Below are positions 33,292 through 43,443 of a stretch of DNA of 64,000 nucleotides, piece by piece. Source of the DNA: Isoetes taiwanensis. Its lineage: Eukaryota > Streptophyta > Lycopodiopsida > Isoetales > Isoetaceae. Position 1 is the first letter of the stretch. Every line of letters begins with the position of its first letter. The position numbers and the translations under genes were made by a program. The stretch spans positions 3,020,535 through 3,084,534 of the forward strand of contig JAJEKV010000094.1 of assembly GCA_021234155.1 (NCBI GenBank). The letters are read 5' to 3'. The notes under the pieces are model-generated. The model ran no database searches, was not told the DNA's origin, and saw only the letters and a program-made list of their open reading frames with translations.

Positions 33292-35232
33292 ATGAGAGAT
33301 GAAGTAGGGGAGCCCCCTCCCCAATTTAGAAAATACAGAAAGAAGAAATCGATGAAGATAGGACTCACCGGATTGAAGAAAAGCTTGAAATTCCTTCAAG
33401 CCAAGATGAAAGCAAAAGTAATTGCCTGCATCTCTATTTCGGCAGGCATTGATGGTGAGGATGGTGCCGTTGATGCCAGAGCAGATCCATCAGAGGGATT
33501 AAGAATTAAGACTCCCAAAATTACCTCTTTGCATGAAGATGGCAGGAGAGTTATTGATGGCCGGAAGGAGGTTGCTGAAGAAGATGGTCAGGTCTTTGTC
33601 CAAGAAAAAGGGAAAATCTTAGAAACAGTTGGGATTATCGGCAAAGAGGAGAACGCCACAGCTTTTGCAAAAGTTCTTGAAGCCCTAAATCGTGGCCAGA
33701 TAAAAATATCTTATAAAGAAATGGCGACAGTTGGAGATGAGATCAAGAATAGGGTCGCCTTCACCGCAAACAGAGAAGACTATTTCTTTGATGAAGGATT
33801 ATCCTTTGCTTCCGCAATCTCTTGCATCTATGGCCGTGCCAGAGCCACTGCAATCGGCCAGATTAAGGTCATACAGAACCCCCTTCCCAATAAGGCCAAG
33901 CTCAAGAAATTCAAAAATTACAGAGTCTTTGGCACCCGAATCCCTGGCAAGATTGTTAACAGAAGAATTGTGGCTCTGTCTAGAGGCAAAGAACTGTCTT
34001 CAAAGAAGAATGAGGGATACATACAGAGGGCTTTTGGACCCTACTTGAAGATTGTGAAAGGTGCTATGAAGCAATTGGCCAGGAAGTATCCGAAAGATGA
34101 GATTGGATGGCATGGCTATCGCTTGTATGCCAAGTTTAGACCAAAAATTGTCGCCTCAGAAGATGGGATTGATACCCCAAGCTTCAAAATTGAGGAACAA
34201 ATGGCAGGCCAGATAAAAGAGGGTGCAAAGGAGAAAACAGGGGAAGCAGAGCAGGAACAGAGACGGAGGCTTTACCCATTCCATAAGTTTGAGATAAATG
34301 CCGGAAATGGTGCACAGATTCGCATGCAAAGCAATGGTGCAGCAGATGTTGATGTTGAAGATCCAGTTGTTCGGTACTCCCTTAGTCCGGGGTTTCCCAG
34401 GAGCGGCTCACCTGGTGTTTCTGGACTTGGTTCACCACACTCCACATCTATTCACGATCTGACTTCTCAAATTCGGGTGGTGTTCCCTGACATGGAGAAA
34501 ATCCTGACTATTGAATCTGTTGATGAAGCCGGTACTGCTGAGGCCATAGAAGCCAAGAACAGGGCCTATGAAGTTGCTATAGAGGACGGGATTGATGTCC
34601 CAAAATTCGAATCCATTGAGGAAGAAAAGGTAGAACTTTCAATTATTGGAGAGGCTCAAAACTTTCACGGTTTGGCAGATGTATTTGAAAATGAGGCAGG
34701 AGAGCAGAGAGACATCTCTGGAAGGCCGAAGATAATGCTGCTTGATGGTTCTAATGAAATATTACAGAGGAAATTTGTAGAAAACAAGGAGATGCTCAAT
34801 GATTTTATTGATGCTGCTGCACAAGTAGACATTGGAGATCCTCATATCAAGGGAGGGTCTACAATTCCGGTTGCAGATCAAGATCAAAATGAAGACACTT
34901 ATTTTAAAGGTATTCATTTGATTTCTAATGAAAATGGCATAAGCTTTAGATGCTCAAGGGAGGGAAGATTAGATGATGTGAGCAATCTAAATACGAACAT
35001 GGAAGAAGACATCACTCCCTTGGCATGCAAGCGAGAGAAATCAGATTTATGGGATCTTTGTTATGACTTTGCTGATGATCATGAAATGGTTCAGCTAATT
35101 CTAGAAGGCAGCAATAAAAATTTATTCATAAACGAAGCTGTAAGTATTATTGGAAATATCCCACCCAGCACAGACGAAGAGAAGAATTCCTCATACAAGA
35201 TTCAAGAACAAGAATACTCAGAAGAAGATTAG
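33292..35232 (+). CDS. Unidentified 646-aa ORF of the LTR element, copy 2
   Basis: Same length and layout as copy 1, with about 13 amino-acid differences. The first ~190 residues are identical to copy 1; differences concentrate in the last ~110 residues (for example TYFKGI for THYKGT, ACKREKSD for ARKREKSY, and the C-terminus YSEED for YPEED). No stop or frameshift has arisen. Upstream lie a full LTR and PBS, downstream the polypurine tract and another LTR. Confidence 0.75.
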   Translation: MRDEVGEPPPQFRKYRKKKSMKIGLTGLKKSLKFLQAKMKAKVIACISISAGIDGEDGAVDARADPSEGLRIKTPKITSLHEDGRRVIDGRKEVAEEDGQVFVQEKGKILETVGIIGKEENATAFAKVLEALNRGQIKISYKEMATVGDEIKNRVAFTANREDYFFDEGLSFASAISCIYGRARATAIGQIKVIQNPLPNKAKLKKFKNYRVFGTRIPGKIVNRRIVALSRGKELSSKKNEGYIQRAFGPYLKIVKGAMKQLARKYPKDEIGWHGYRLYAKFRPKIVASEDGIDTPSFKIEEQMAGQIKEGAKEKTGEAEQEQRRRLYPFHKFEINAGNGAQIRMQSNGAADVDVEDPVVRYSLSPGFPRSGSPGVSGLGSPHSTSIHDLTSQIRVVFPDMEKILTIESVDEAGTAEAIEAKNRAYEVAIEDGIDVPKFESIEEEKVELSIIGEAQNFHGLADVFENEAGEQRDISGRPKIMLLDGSNEILQRKFVENKEMLNDFIDAAAQVDIGDPHIKGGSTIPVADQDQNEDTYFKGIHLISNENGISFRCSREGRLDDVSNLNTNMEEDITPLACKREKSDLWDLCYDFADDHEMVQLILEGSNKNLFINEAVSIIGNIPPSTDEEKNSSYKIQEQEYSEED

Positions 35233-35307
35233 AAGATGCATGAAGGACCAGATTCTGAGATATGAAGCTGATTCTGATCATGGCTGAGTTGTTGGTTTGA
35301 GGGAGGG

Positions 35308-35499
35308 TGTTAGAATATAACAACCCTGCCAACTCAACATATCATATGATGTGTCATCCATGTAGGCAAATAGTCGTGTCCCATGATAAACAGTCGTGTC
35401 TATATGAAGCTACGATGGGAAGCTTGTTCCCATCCAGTTTTCTCTATTTCAATATTATATCTGCATTCTAGTTATCTCAGTTCATTCCTAAACTTAAGA
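35308..35499 (+). repeat. LTR copy 3
   Basis: 192 bp; it differs from copies 2 and 4 by a 2-bp TA loss in the TATA-like TATATATG and a few substitutions. Confidence 0.85.
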
Positions 35500-35539
35500 T
35501 GGTATCAGAGCTGATGTGAAGATCCTGGGACATATAGTG

Positions 35540-37480
35540 ATGAGAGATGAAGTAGGGGAGCCCCCTCCCCAATTTAGAAAATGCAGAAAGACGAAATCGA
35601 TGAAGATAGGACTTACCGGATTGAAGAAAAGCTTGAAATTCTTTCAAGCCAAGGTGAAAGCAAAAGTAATTGCCTGCATCTCTATCTTGACAGGCATTGA
35701 TGGTGAGGATGGTGCTGTTGATGCCAGAGCAGATCCATCAGAGGGATTAAGAATTAAGACTCCCAAAATTACCTCTTTGCATGAAGATGGCAGGAGAGTT
35801 ATTGATGGCCGGAAGGAGGTTGCTGAAGAAGATGGTCAGGTCTTTGTCCAAGAAAAAGGGAAAATCTTAGAAACAGTTGGGATTATCGGCAAAGAGGAGA
35901 ACGCCACAGCTTTTGCAAAAGTTCTTGAAGCCCTAAATCGTGGCCAGATAAAAATATCTTATAAAGAAATGGCGACAGTTGGAGATGAGATCAAGAATAG
36001 GGTCGCCTTCACCGCAAACAGAGAAGACTATTTCTTTGATGAAGGATTATCCTTTGCTTCCGCAATCTCTTGCATCTATGGCCGCGCCAGAGCCACTGCA
36101 ATCGGCCGGATTAAGGTCATACAGAACCCCCTTCCCAATAAGGCCAAGCTCAAGAAATTCAAAAATTACAGAGTCTTTGGCACTCGAATCCCTGGCAAGA
36201 TTGTTAACAGAAGAATTGTGGCTCTGTCTAGAGGCAAAGAACTGTCTTCAAAGAAGAATGAGGGATACATACAGAGGGCTTTTGGACCCTACTTGAAGAT
36301 TGTGAAAGGTGCTATGAAGCAATTGGCCAGGAAGTATCCGAAAGATGAGATTGGATGGCATGGCTATCGCTTGTATGCCAAGTTTAGACCAAAAATTGTC
36401 GCCTCAGAAGATGGGATTGATACCCCAAGCTTCAAAATTGAGGAACAAATGGCAGGCCAGATAAAAGAGGGTGCAAAGGAGAAAACAGGGGAAGCAGAGC
36501 AGGAACAGAGACGGAGGCTTTACCCATTCCATAAGTTTGAGATAAATGCCGGAAATGGTGCACAGATTCGCATGCAAAGCAATGGTGCAGCAGATGTTGA
36601 TGTTGAAGATCCAGTTGTTCGGTACTCCCTTAGTCCGGGGTTTCCCAGGAGCGGCTCACCTGGTGTTTCTGGACTTGGTTCACCACACTCCACATCTATT
36701 CACGATCTGACTTCTCAAATTCGGGTGGTGTTCCCTGACATGGAGAAAATCCTGACTATTGAATCTGTTGATGAAGCCGGTACTGCTGAGGCCATAGAAG
36801 CCAAGAACAGGGCCTATGAAGTTGCTATAGAGGACGGGATTGATGTCCCAAAATTCGAATCCATTGAGGAAGAAAAGGTAGAACTTTCAATTATTGGAGA
36901 GGCTCAAAACTTTCACGGTTTGGCAGATGTATTTGAAAATGAGGCAGGAGAGCAGAGAGACATCTCTGGAAGGCCGAAGATAATGCTGCTTGATGGTTCT
37001 AATGAAATATTACAGAGGAAATTTGTAGAAAACAAGGAGATGCTCAATGATTTTATTGATGCTGCTGCACAAGTAGACATTGGAGATCCTCATATCAAGG
37101 GAGGGTCTACAATTCCAGTTGCAGATCAAGATCAAAATGAGGACACTCATTATAAAGGTACTCATTTGATTTCTAAAGAAAATGGCATAAGCTTTAGATG
37201 CTCAAGGGAGGGAAGATTAGATGATGTGAGCAATCTAAATACGAATATGGAAGAAGACACCACTCCCTTGGCACGCAAGCGAGAGAAATCAGATTTATGG
37301 GATCTTTGTTATGACTTTGCTGATGATCATGAAATGGTTCAACTAATTCTAGAAGGCAGCAATAAAAATTTATTCATAAACGAAGCTGTAAGTATTATTG
37401 GAAATATCCCACCCAGCACACACGAAGAGAAGAATTCCTCAAACAAGATTCAAGAACAAGAATACCCAGAAGAAGATTAG
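35540..37480 (+). CDS. Unidentified 646-aa ORF of the LTR element, copy 3
   Basis: Same length and layout as copies 1 and 2, with about 10 differences from copy 1. Here the unusual changes cluster in the first ~60 residues (RKCRKTKS for RKYRKKKS, KFFQAKVK for KFLQAKMK, ISILTG for ISISAG), while the C-terminus matches copy 1. The middle ~1.2 kb is almost identical in all three copies. The pattern suggests conversion or unequal exchange. The ORF has no internal stop. Confidence 0.75.
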   Translation: MRDEVGEPPPQFRKCRKTKSMKIGLTGLKKSLKFFQAKVKAKVIACISILTGIDGEDGAVDARADPSEGLRIKTPKITSLHEDGRRVIDGRKEVAEEDGQVFVQEKGKILETVGIIGKEENATAFAKVLEALNRGQIKISYKEMATVGDEIKNRVAFTANREDYFFDEGLSFASAISCIYGRARATAIGRIKVIQNPLPNKAKLKKFKNYRVFGTRIPGKIVNRRIVALSRGKELSSKKNEGYIQRAFGPYLKIVKGAMKQLARKYPKDEIGWHGYRLYAKFRPKIVASEDGIDTPSFKIEEQMAGQIKEGAKEKTGEAEQEQRRRLYPFHKFEINAGNGAQIRMQSNGAADVDVEDPVVRYSLSPGFPRSGSPGVSGLGSPHSTSIHDLTSQIRVVFPDMEKILTIESVDEAGTAEAIEAKNRAYEVAIEDGIDVPKFESIEEEKVELSIIGEAQNFHGLADVFENEAGEQRDISGRPKIMLLDGSNEILQRKFVENKEMLNDFIDAAAQVDIGDPHIKGGSTIPVADQDQNEDTHYKGTHLISKENGISFRCSREGRLDDVSNLNTNMEEDTTPLARKREKSDLWDLCYDFADDHEMVQLILEGSNKNLFINEAVSIIGNIPPSTHEEKNSSNKIQEQEYPEED

Positions 37481-37555
37481 AAGATGTAGGAACGACGAGA
37501 TTCTGAGATATGAAGCTGATTCTGATCATGGCTGAGTTGTTGGTTTGAGGGAGGG

Positions 37556-37749
37556 TGTTAGAATATAACAACCCTGCCAACTCAGCATATCATATGATGT
37601 GTCATCCATGTAGGCAAATAGTCGTGTCCTATGGTAAACAGTCGTGTCTATATATGAAGCTACGATGGGAAGCTTGTTCCCATCCAGTTTTCTCTATTTC
37701 AATATTATATCTGCATTCTAGTTATCTCAGTTCATTCCTAAACTTAAGA
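37556..37749 (+). repeat. LTR copy 4 (full length, 3' end of tandem)
   Basis: 194 bp from TGTTAGAATATAACA to AACTTAAGA, followed by unrelated sequence (TTTTGCAGGGC). Confidence 0.85.
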
Positions 37750-39110
37750 TTTTGCAGGGCAGGGCGGGGCCGGATGCTGAGGGGTCGGTGAAGCGGTATT
37801 CTGGCTGAGGAATTTCTGACTTGAGATGCTCAAAATTCCAGCTTGAGATGCTTTGGCTATGGCAGGTTTTCCTTCTGCCCAATAAGTCCCAACCTCTATA
37901 TCTTGCCTCCCTTATTTTAGAAAATCAGTGGTCATGGAATCCCTCTTCATGTGCTCCGCAGCCATCATTTCATTGCATCCCTTCAAAGTCTGCATCTTTG
38001 AGCAGGGCCCATGCTTAGCAGATGCTCATATGGCAGATGTTTAGATAAGGTTTGAGATAAGGTCTTATTATTTTGCATTGTTATATTTTGCAAAGCAAAT
38101 GTGGTTCATCATTCTATCTGCTTGATGCATGCTCTCGGCCTTTCCTTAATGGCCAGGTGAAGCATTATGGGACCGATTGACATCGGTGGGGTTCAAATCC
38201 CCATGCTTCATCTTCTGTAATTTCATTGTTTGTTGTAACAGGTTGCACATGACAGGTTGTGGCAGTTTCAGTGTTCTGTGTGTTATGTGCATGCGCCACA
38301 AGTTCTTACAGCCCCAATGTGATGAACAGATCTGAGCATTTCTATATCTTTGAAGTTCATGATTTTCATTTGTGATAGACTTTGCAGCAAGCCCACTTTG
38401 ATGCAATCCAGAGTTGTATCAGTCTTCTTATTCTGTAGAGTTGTTCTTGCTGCACTGCTGGAGCTTTATGGAAGACATGCTCTTGTTGACTTGAATGGCA
38501 TCTTGTAATACAGTTCAGAGATGTCGCAGACTCTTTGTTCCACATTGTTCTTCTTGTTACTCAATTATGGTCTTCTTCTTCTAATTCAATGTGTGTTATT
38601 CATGTTATGTAAACACTCCAGGCAGATCTTGTATTATTGGTGACATGATTGATTGTATTATTCAGATCTTGTATTATGGACTACATGATTGATTGTATTA
38701 TTGACTTGGGACAATGGCCTTGAAACCTTAGGTTAACATGGAAATTGGGGGTTGAACCCATTTTTTTTTGCTCTACGGCCACGGTTAGAGGATAAGGCAT
38801 ATCCTCTGGTATATTCTCTGGATCAAGGGTGCAAATGGAACGAGTGTAAGGATGGAACGAGTGTAAGCACATCTCTATAAACGTGGCTTTGTCACAATAT
38901 TACATCTTAATCATCGGCCATGAGCCATCTTAGTCATCATAGGGACCTAATGGGAGCCTTCCAAACTTAGGGTCGAGGTAGAGTATTGAAAGCGATGGAC
39001 AATAAATAACCTACAAATGATATTGTGACCCTTGGCTTCCTTGAGACTCTTGATGTAGTCCTTGAGACTCTTGATGTACTCCGCTAACTATTGACTTACC
39101 TAGTGTCCTT
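37750..39110. other. Gene-free spacer with a tRNA-like relic
   Basis: No gene is recognisable. The short phrase ATTGATTGTATTATTSA is duplicated at about 38647-38705. A tRNA-like fold lies at 38158-38210. Confidence 0.5.
38158..38210 (+). ncRNA. D-armless tRNA-like cloverleaf
   Basis: Three perfect stems in 53 nt: TGAAGCAT with ATGCTTCA (8 bp), ACCGAT-TGAC-ATCGGT (6 bp), and TGGGG-TTCAAAT-CCCCA (5 bp, T-arm with a standard T-loop). There is no D-arm and no 7-nt anticodon loop; the middle hairpin looks like the long variable arm of a class II tRNA. The complete pairing argues for recent origin or selection. It is unlikely to decode. Confidence 0.5.
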
Positions 39111-39120
39111 TATTCGTTAT

Positions 39121-39121
39121 T

Positions 39122-39154
<33 letters not shown>

Positions 39155-39235
39155 TTTATTCGTTCTTGATAGATAGATAGATACTTTTTACGTCATAAGA
39201 GTTCCATTCTAGATAGATAGATAGACAGATAGTTT
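39121..39235. repeat. GATA microsatellites
   Basis: Runs of GATA/TAGA units at about 39122-39154, 39168-39182 and 39212-39231, separated by related sequence (TTTATTCGTTMTTGATAGATA is partly duplicated). Confidence 0.9.
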
Positions 39236-39571
39236 TTACTCATATCACATATCACATCACATGGATGGCAGCATGCCATAGAAGACTTTGAGTTGGGGTT
39301 TGGCGAGGAGTTAAGGTTGCTCCGAATCAAAAGCATAGGGAATCATGATCCCCGTTAGTGACCATTATAAAAACCATTATCATGATCCAATTGTGTGAAA
39401 GGGGTAAGGAAGAAGTAACAACCCATAAGAATCCAATTAAATTGTGAAGATAAAAACATAATGGGCATAGAGACAAGCACAAAACAAAAAGCTGCTCAAT
39501 TGATGTGTGCAAAATGCAACGACATTACACAGCAAAAATGTAGCATGCTGGGGGATATGGAAAACCGAGAG

Positions 39572-39910
39572 CTAGAAGGGAGAGAAAGATTTGCATTTGG
39601 GAGGAGGAGCAGCAGGCAAGGAGATGTTGCATTTGAGAGGCATGGCTTTGGCAGCAGCAGGGTTGAAACCGCGCAGGGCGGTGGCGTTGGCCATGAGCTT
39701 GCAGGCGCACACTTCCTGGGGCGTGGTGGACCGCAGGCCGTCGCAGCATTCCTTTGTTGGGCTTGGTGGATTTTCCCCTATCACAGCTCCTGCGCAGGGC
39801 GCCAGCTTTGCCTGAGTTTTTTCGCAGTCTATCTTTGGCTTGCTCCCACAACTCATCTCCACCATAGCTACAACCATCAATGCTGCAATATACACCATCA
39901 ATTTCCCCAT
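39572..39910 (-). CDS. Non-specific lipid-transfer protein (8-Cys motif)
   Basis: A 112-residue secreted protein. An N-terminal hydrophobic signal (about 1-22, MVYIAALMVVAMVEM) precedes the eight-cysteine motif: C (IDCE), C (LAPCAG), CC (KECCDGL), CxC (VCACK), C (PLKC) and C (PPKC). The C1-to-C8 order with the CC pair and the CxC is that of plant lipid-transfer proteins, which bind fatty acids and related lipids in a hydrophobic cavity outside the cell.

The start is the only ATG ahead of the signal sequence. A putative intron lies just upstream in the 5' leader. No frame damage is seen. This is the clearest protein-coding host gene in the window; the LTP subclass is not settled. Confidence 0.9.
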   Translation of the reverse strand: MGKLMVYIAALMVVAMVEMSCGSKPKIDCEKTQAKLAPCAGAVIGENPPSPTKECCDGLRSTTPQEVCACKLMANATALRGFNPAAAKAMPLKCNISLPAAPPPKCKSFSPF

Positions 39911-39915
39911 CTTTC

Positions 39916-40107
39916 CTGCGAAATCAGCATACCCTCTTTTAGTATAGAATATTGCAACTTGCCCAGGAAAGAAAAAAAATACTCTCTCTGATTATTACTG
40001 TTAACATCTAACATTGCCAAAACTGTAATCATTTTTCACACACACCAGACTCCTAAAAACCCAACAGTTTGATCTGCAATATTGAACCGAAAAGGAAAGA
40101 GCTTTAC
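39916..40107 (-). other. Putative 5'-leader intron of the lipid-transfer protein gene
   Basis: On the minus strand a donor GTAAAGC begins at 40107 and a TGATTTCGCAG acceptor ends at 39916, six bases before the ATG. The 192-nt segment is T-rich near its 3' end. Predicted from consensus only. Confidence 0.4.
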
Positions 40108-40142
40108 CTCCTGCTATCTATCATGTGGAATGGAAAGTCTAT

Positions 40143-40151
40143 CTTATATAG
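40143..40151 (-). promoter_or_regulatory. Probable TATA box of the lipid-transfer protein gene
   Basis: CTATATAAG on the minus strand, about 35 bp ahead of the predicted first exon (which would end at 40108). Position fits a short leader exon plus intron. Confidence 0.5.
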
Positions 40152-40159
40152 AAGATCTG

Positions 40160-41560
40160 ACTTAACTGTGGTTAGCAACCTTACCCATGGCCGGGTTAAT
40201 ATCACGGGTTAGTCTTCTTACTCTAGTTACTTGGTGGTTTGTCAGGTAGACACATGTCATTCTGCACTTTTGTCGATGACTTGTCTTATCAAAATGACAC
40301 ATCAAGCTTCTTGCCACTTTCATATCTCTAATGCCCTCGTGGCATCCCTTGATTGGCCTTCGAAGGCGGCCGCCTCCATCAGATAGCAGGCGCCAGTTTA
40401 TAGTGTATTCAAATGCAAGCGTCTTATACCGAATCTAAAAGGTGGGCGGTTTTATTCATTAGTTAGAAATCGTACTACTGAGTAAAGTGCCACACCGTGT
40501 ATTTTAGTCACTATTTAAGTATTGAGGGTACGTTCCCATGACCCAGATCCGACTCTAAAATAGATCCGACTCTAAAATTTGCTATAAGACAAAACAAAGT
40601 TTGCATCTGTTCCCCTGAAACACTTGACTTCCAAGCATTAGAAAAAATCTTCCAGAAATCCCCAGGTATTTCTGGACTACAAAGTTGAACCTGAGTTCTT
40701 ATCGATCACACTGCATCAATCAGAACATGCCCTAAGCAATAAAAAGTTACATTGTGAAAGGAATCCATGAAAGATATGGGTTATGGGTCATGTAGCAAGT
40801 TGATCAACGTGAGAGATGCTTCATGTACGCATCATCATTCTTTAAGGCTTGCATTCTTGACACCTTATATGTATGCTTTGGTTTTCTTGTACACTTTTTT
40901 TCTTTAGACTTTCTTAGGTCCGAATTGCATGACCTTGTGGGTGGCTATTTAAGTCTTTACTATAGTGCTACAACTAGTATTTATTTTATCACAATTATGA
41001 ACTTACCTTTGTTAGTATCATGGGACTCATGTTAGTAGTTTTATGATTTTTTTATTCTTGTTTTATCTTCATCTTGTCATAGAAGTTTGTTAAATAACTG
41101 CCAAAAGCACTCTTGCTTTCTATCCATGGTTCTTAAATAATATAGTTCTTGCATGTGAAAACAAAGGTCTTTTCCATCATTACTCAGTCAGTTTTTGCCA
41201 AATTCGAACGATGAGATGATGCATAATAATGAACAATTTGCATTCATGATTTCTCTTTGTTAATACTAAATGCTCTAAACTTGTGCAAATGGAGATGTAT
41301 AAGTAATTCTAAAATGCGTGAACTTAGGAAGCACACAAATGAGAAGACATGTAATAACATGCTCAAAGAACATCACATTCACACATCACAATGATACACG
41401 ATTCGAAAGTTACACTATATTATATTCCATTTAATTTAAATATAGAATAGAATCCTTTATTATAAAGTTTTAGTGTATGTCGTGCATAAAACCCTAAAAG
41501 TTTCGACGGCCATGATTTCTTTGATTTAAAAGTTGGACGGTCGTGGAACCAACAGCAACG
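40160..41560. other. Gene-free spacer
   Basis: The part near 40150 is presumably promoter of the minus-strand lipid-transfer protein gene. I see no further gene or repeat up to about 41560. Confidence 0.5.
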
Positions 41561-41579
41561 GCAAATTAATTCAGGGCCT

Positions 41580-41930
41580 CCACATGGTGGCCATGGCAAG
41601 CCTATTCCGGCATTCCATTGTCATTTACACCAGGGATTTCTCTTAAGCCTATTCCGCTTATTTTTTCGTAGGGTTTCTCTTAGCTTATTTTTAGTTTGCA
41701 GCTATGGAAGCTCCGGCAAGACTCAGCCATGGTGGCAATGGCAAGCCTATTCCGGCATTCCATTGTCATTTCGTAGCTATCTCTACACCACAGCTCCAGC
41801 CATGGTGGCCATGGCAAGCCTATTCCGGCATTCCATTGTCATTTCGTAGGGATTTCTCTTAGCTTATTTTAGGGTACGTTTGCAGCTATGGAAGCTCGGG
41901 CAAGACTGAGCAGGGGCAAAAATGTTATCA
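41580..41930 (+). repeat. Nested direct repeats (CATGGTGGCCATGGCAAGCC unit)
   Basis: A ~42-bp phrase starting ATGGTGGCMATGGCAAGCCT and running through GGCATTCCATTGTCATTT occurs at about 41585, 41729 and 41803. A second phrase, GCAGCTATGGAAGCTC(C/G)GGCAAGACT, occurs at about 41698 and 41882. The frames are not conserved, so this is repetitive non-coding DNA. Confidence 0.7.
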
Positions 41931-42834
41931 GGATTTTGAGATCTAACAAGATTTACCTTGCTCTGAGCTTAACCTATTCTGATTTTGGTATTTCTTTTCC
42001 TGCTCTGGTTACTATGAAGGAAGATGATTGATCCGGCACCCTATTTTTTAAGGCATATATCCAGGAAAGCTGTTGGAGGTTCTTTCGGCAATCATATTTT
42101 CAGGGATGTCCATTTTTACAGTTTAAAAGATATGAAAGCTATAGAGATCTGAAAGGGTTTTCATGCCTTGGATGTTTTGGGGCGTCAAGACTAAAAAAAA
42201 AAAATGCTCTAGAGCAATGACCAGGCTGTGATGAAAGCATACTTGCAAAACATGGCTTCAGGAATTTGGCAATGAGATGGGTGAATCATATGTTGCAAAA
42301 CGTGCAATTTTAGGGACTTTTTAAAGTTAAGGTGTCGAACTATTTGGATTTGCTAATTGAACGAAAGGAAGCAGGATATAGTCTTTTGGAATGGTTTCCG
42401 AATTTGAGATTGAAGTTCTGGTTCTTTGGAGCCTGCCAATTATATGAGCAATATTTGAGGTGGCTATAGAAAAACCATCCAGAAACTGGCACTCTGCCTG
42501 TTGTTGACCTGCTTGCTTGCTTGCTGCCTCCAGAGGAACAACTGTTAGGGACAACTATTAGGGACAACTGTTCTCTGCATATCAGGTTGTATATCTTTGC
42601 TTTTGTTTTTCTTTTTATCTTAGATGTCCTTCTCTTCTCATTTTTATGCCTGAAGAGATCTGTTACATGCACTCAAAACAATTTATAGCTGGTTATGAGA
42701 GAAAAATAAGATTGAGTATATCCATTATTATAGTAAGAATTGATTTCCTTCTTCAAGAGTCTTGAGTTGCCGGCAGTGAGCTTAAAAATATTTTTACACA
42801 TTTTGTAAGATCCTGACTTATGTGTATTTTGTAG

Positions 42835-42906
42835 GTGGTAGAAGCAAGCCAAACAGCTGACCGCCCCTTGAACTACGAGACTGGTGCAAATCACGTCATT
42901 AACCAG
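42835..42906 (+). CDS. Possible isolated 72-nt exon, unknown gene
   Basis: A TTTTGTAG acceptor precedes and a GTAATG donor follows 24 whole codons (phase 0 on both sides), with protein-like content including QTADRPLNYETGANHVINQ. Neighbouring exons are not identifiable, and the surrounding DNA is repetitive, so it may be a stranded or captured exon. I do not recognise the family. Confidence 0.3.
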
Positions 42907-43386
42907 GTAATGTTTAACTCTATCTTCAAAGTGTTCACAAGTGAATGAAGTGTTCTTGACAGATGCAAAATCTTTTTAAGGTAGTGTTCATCCCCAACTG
43001 ATTTTTTGTGATGATTATGATATGGAGGCACTCCTTCAACAAAAAATAGGCCTTCCAAGAAGCCATTAATCTAACTGCTTTATAGGCCAAATTAATAGTC
43101 AAAGAATGCATTTGTTTCCCTGTACGTATCCTGGCTTTTGAAGGTTCCTCTGTTCAGACTTGGCCAGGCTTTTTAAGATATATAAAAGATAGACAGATTC
43201 TCCTTGATAAGCCTTATTCTCTTTAAGTTTTGTGATTTATTGAAAAATTGAAAAGTTAATTTGGTGGTGACGATTTTCATTTAAATCCCAGATTTATTGT
43301 GCAGAAGCTTGGCACAGGATATGGTTCCGAAGACTTGGAATTGCTTGAAGATTTTAGGTTTTGCTTTGGCATTTACAGTGTGGATA

Positions 43387-43443
43387 TGGCAGAATGGATT
43401 AAAGCATTGGGGCTGCAAGGCGGAGTATTATTTGAATCTGCCA
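43387..43443 (+). ncRNA. tRNA-like relic
   Basis: TGGCAGA at 43387 pairs perfectly with TCTGCCA ending at 43443. In between, ATGGATTAAAGCATTGGGGCT resembles a D-arm and A box, and TATTTGAATC a decayed T-loop. Only 57 nt, so parts are missing. Probably a tRNA pseudogene or SINE head. Confidence 0.35.

Larger units (their letters stand above)
30842..37749 (+). mobile_element. Tandem non-autonomous Copia-like LTR element (4 LTRs, 3 internal regions)
   Basis: Four LTR copies (30842-31001 partial, 33058-33251, 35308-35499, 37556-37749) alternate with three internal regions of about 2.06 kb each. Each internal region starts with TGGTATCAGAG, the standard Copia primer-binding site for initiator Met-tRNA, and ends in a polypurine tract GAGGGAGGG directly before TGTTAGAATATAACA. 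Each carries one long ORF with no gag, protease, integrase or RT motif, so the element is non-autonomous. Tandem sharing of LTRs is the expected result of unequal LTR recombination. The first LTR lacks its first ~35 bp, and no flanking duplication is visible. Confidence 0.88.

Noticed and set aside
31481-36296. Three 105-codon ORFs in another frame inside the long ORFs
   Set aside because: Shadows of the conserved main frame; no separate signals.
31018-37480. The long ORF as a normal Copia gag-pol
   Set aside because: No zinc knuckle, protease DSG, integrase or RT YVDD motif is present, and the internal region is only ~2 kb.
39461-39991. 176-codon plus-strand ORF
   Set aside because: It lies antisense to the lipid-transfer protein gene, which has the clear eight-Cys pattern and signal peptide.
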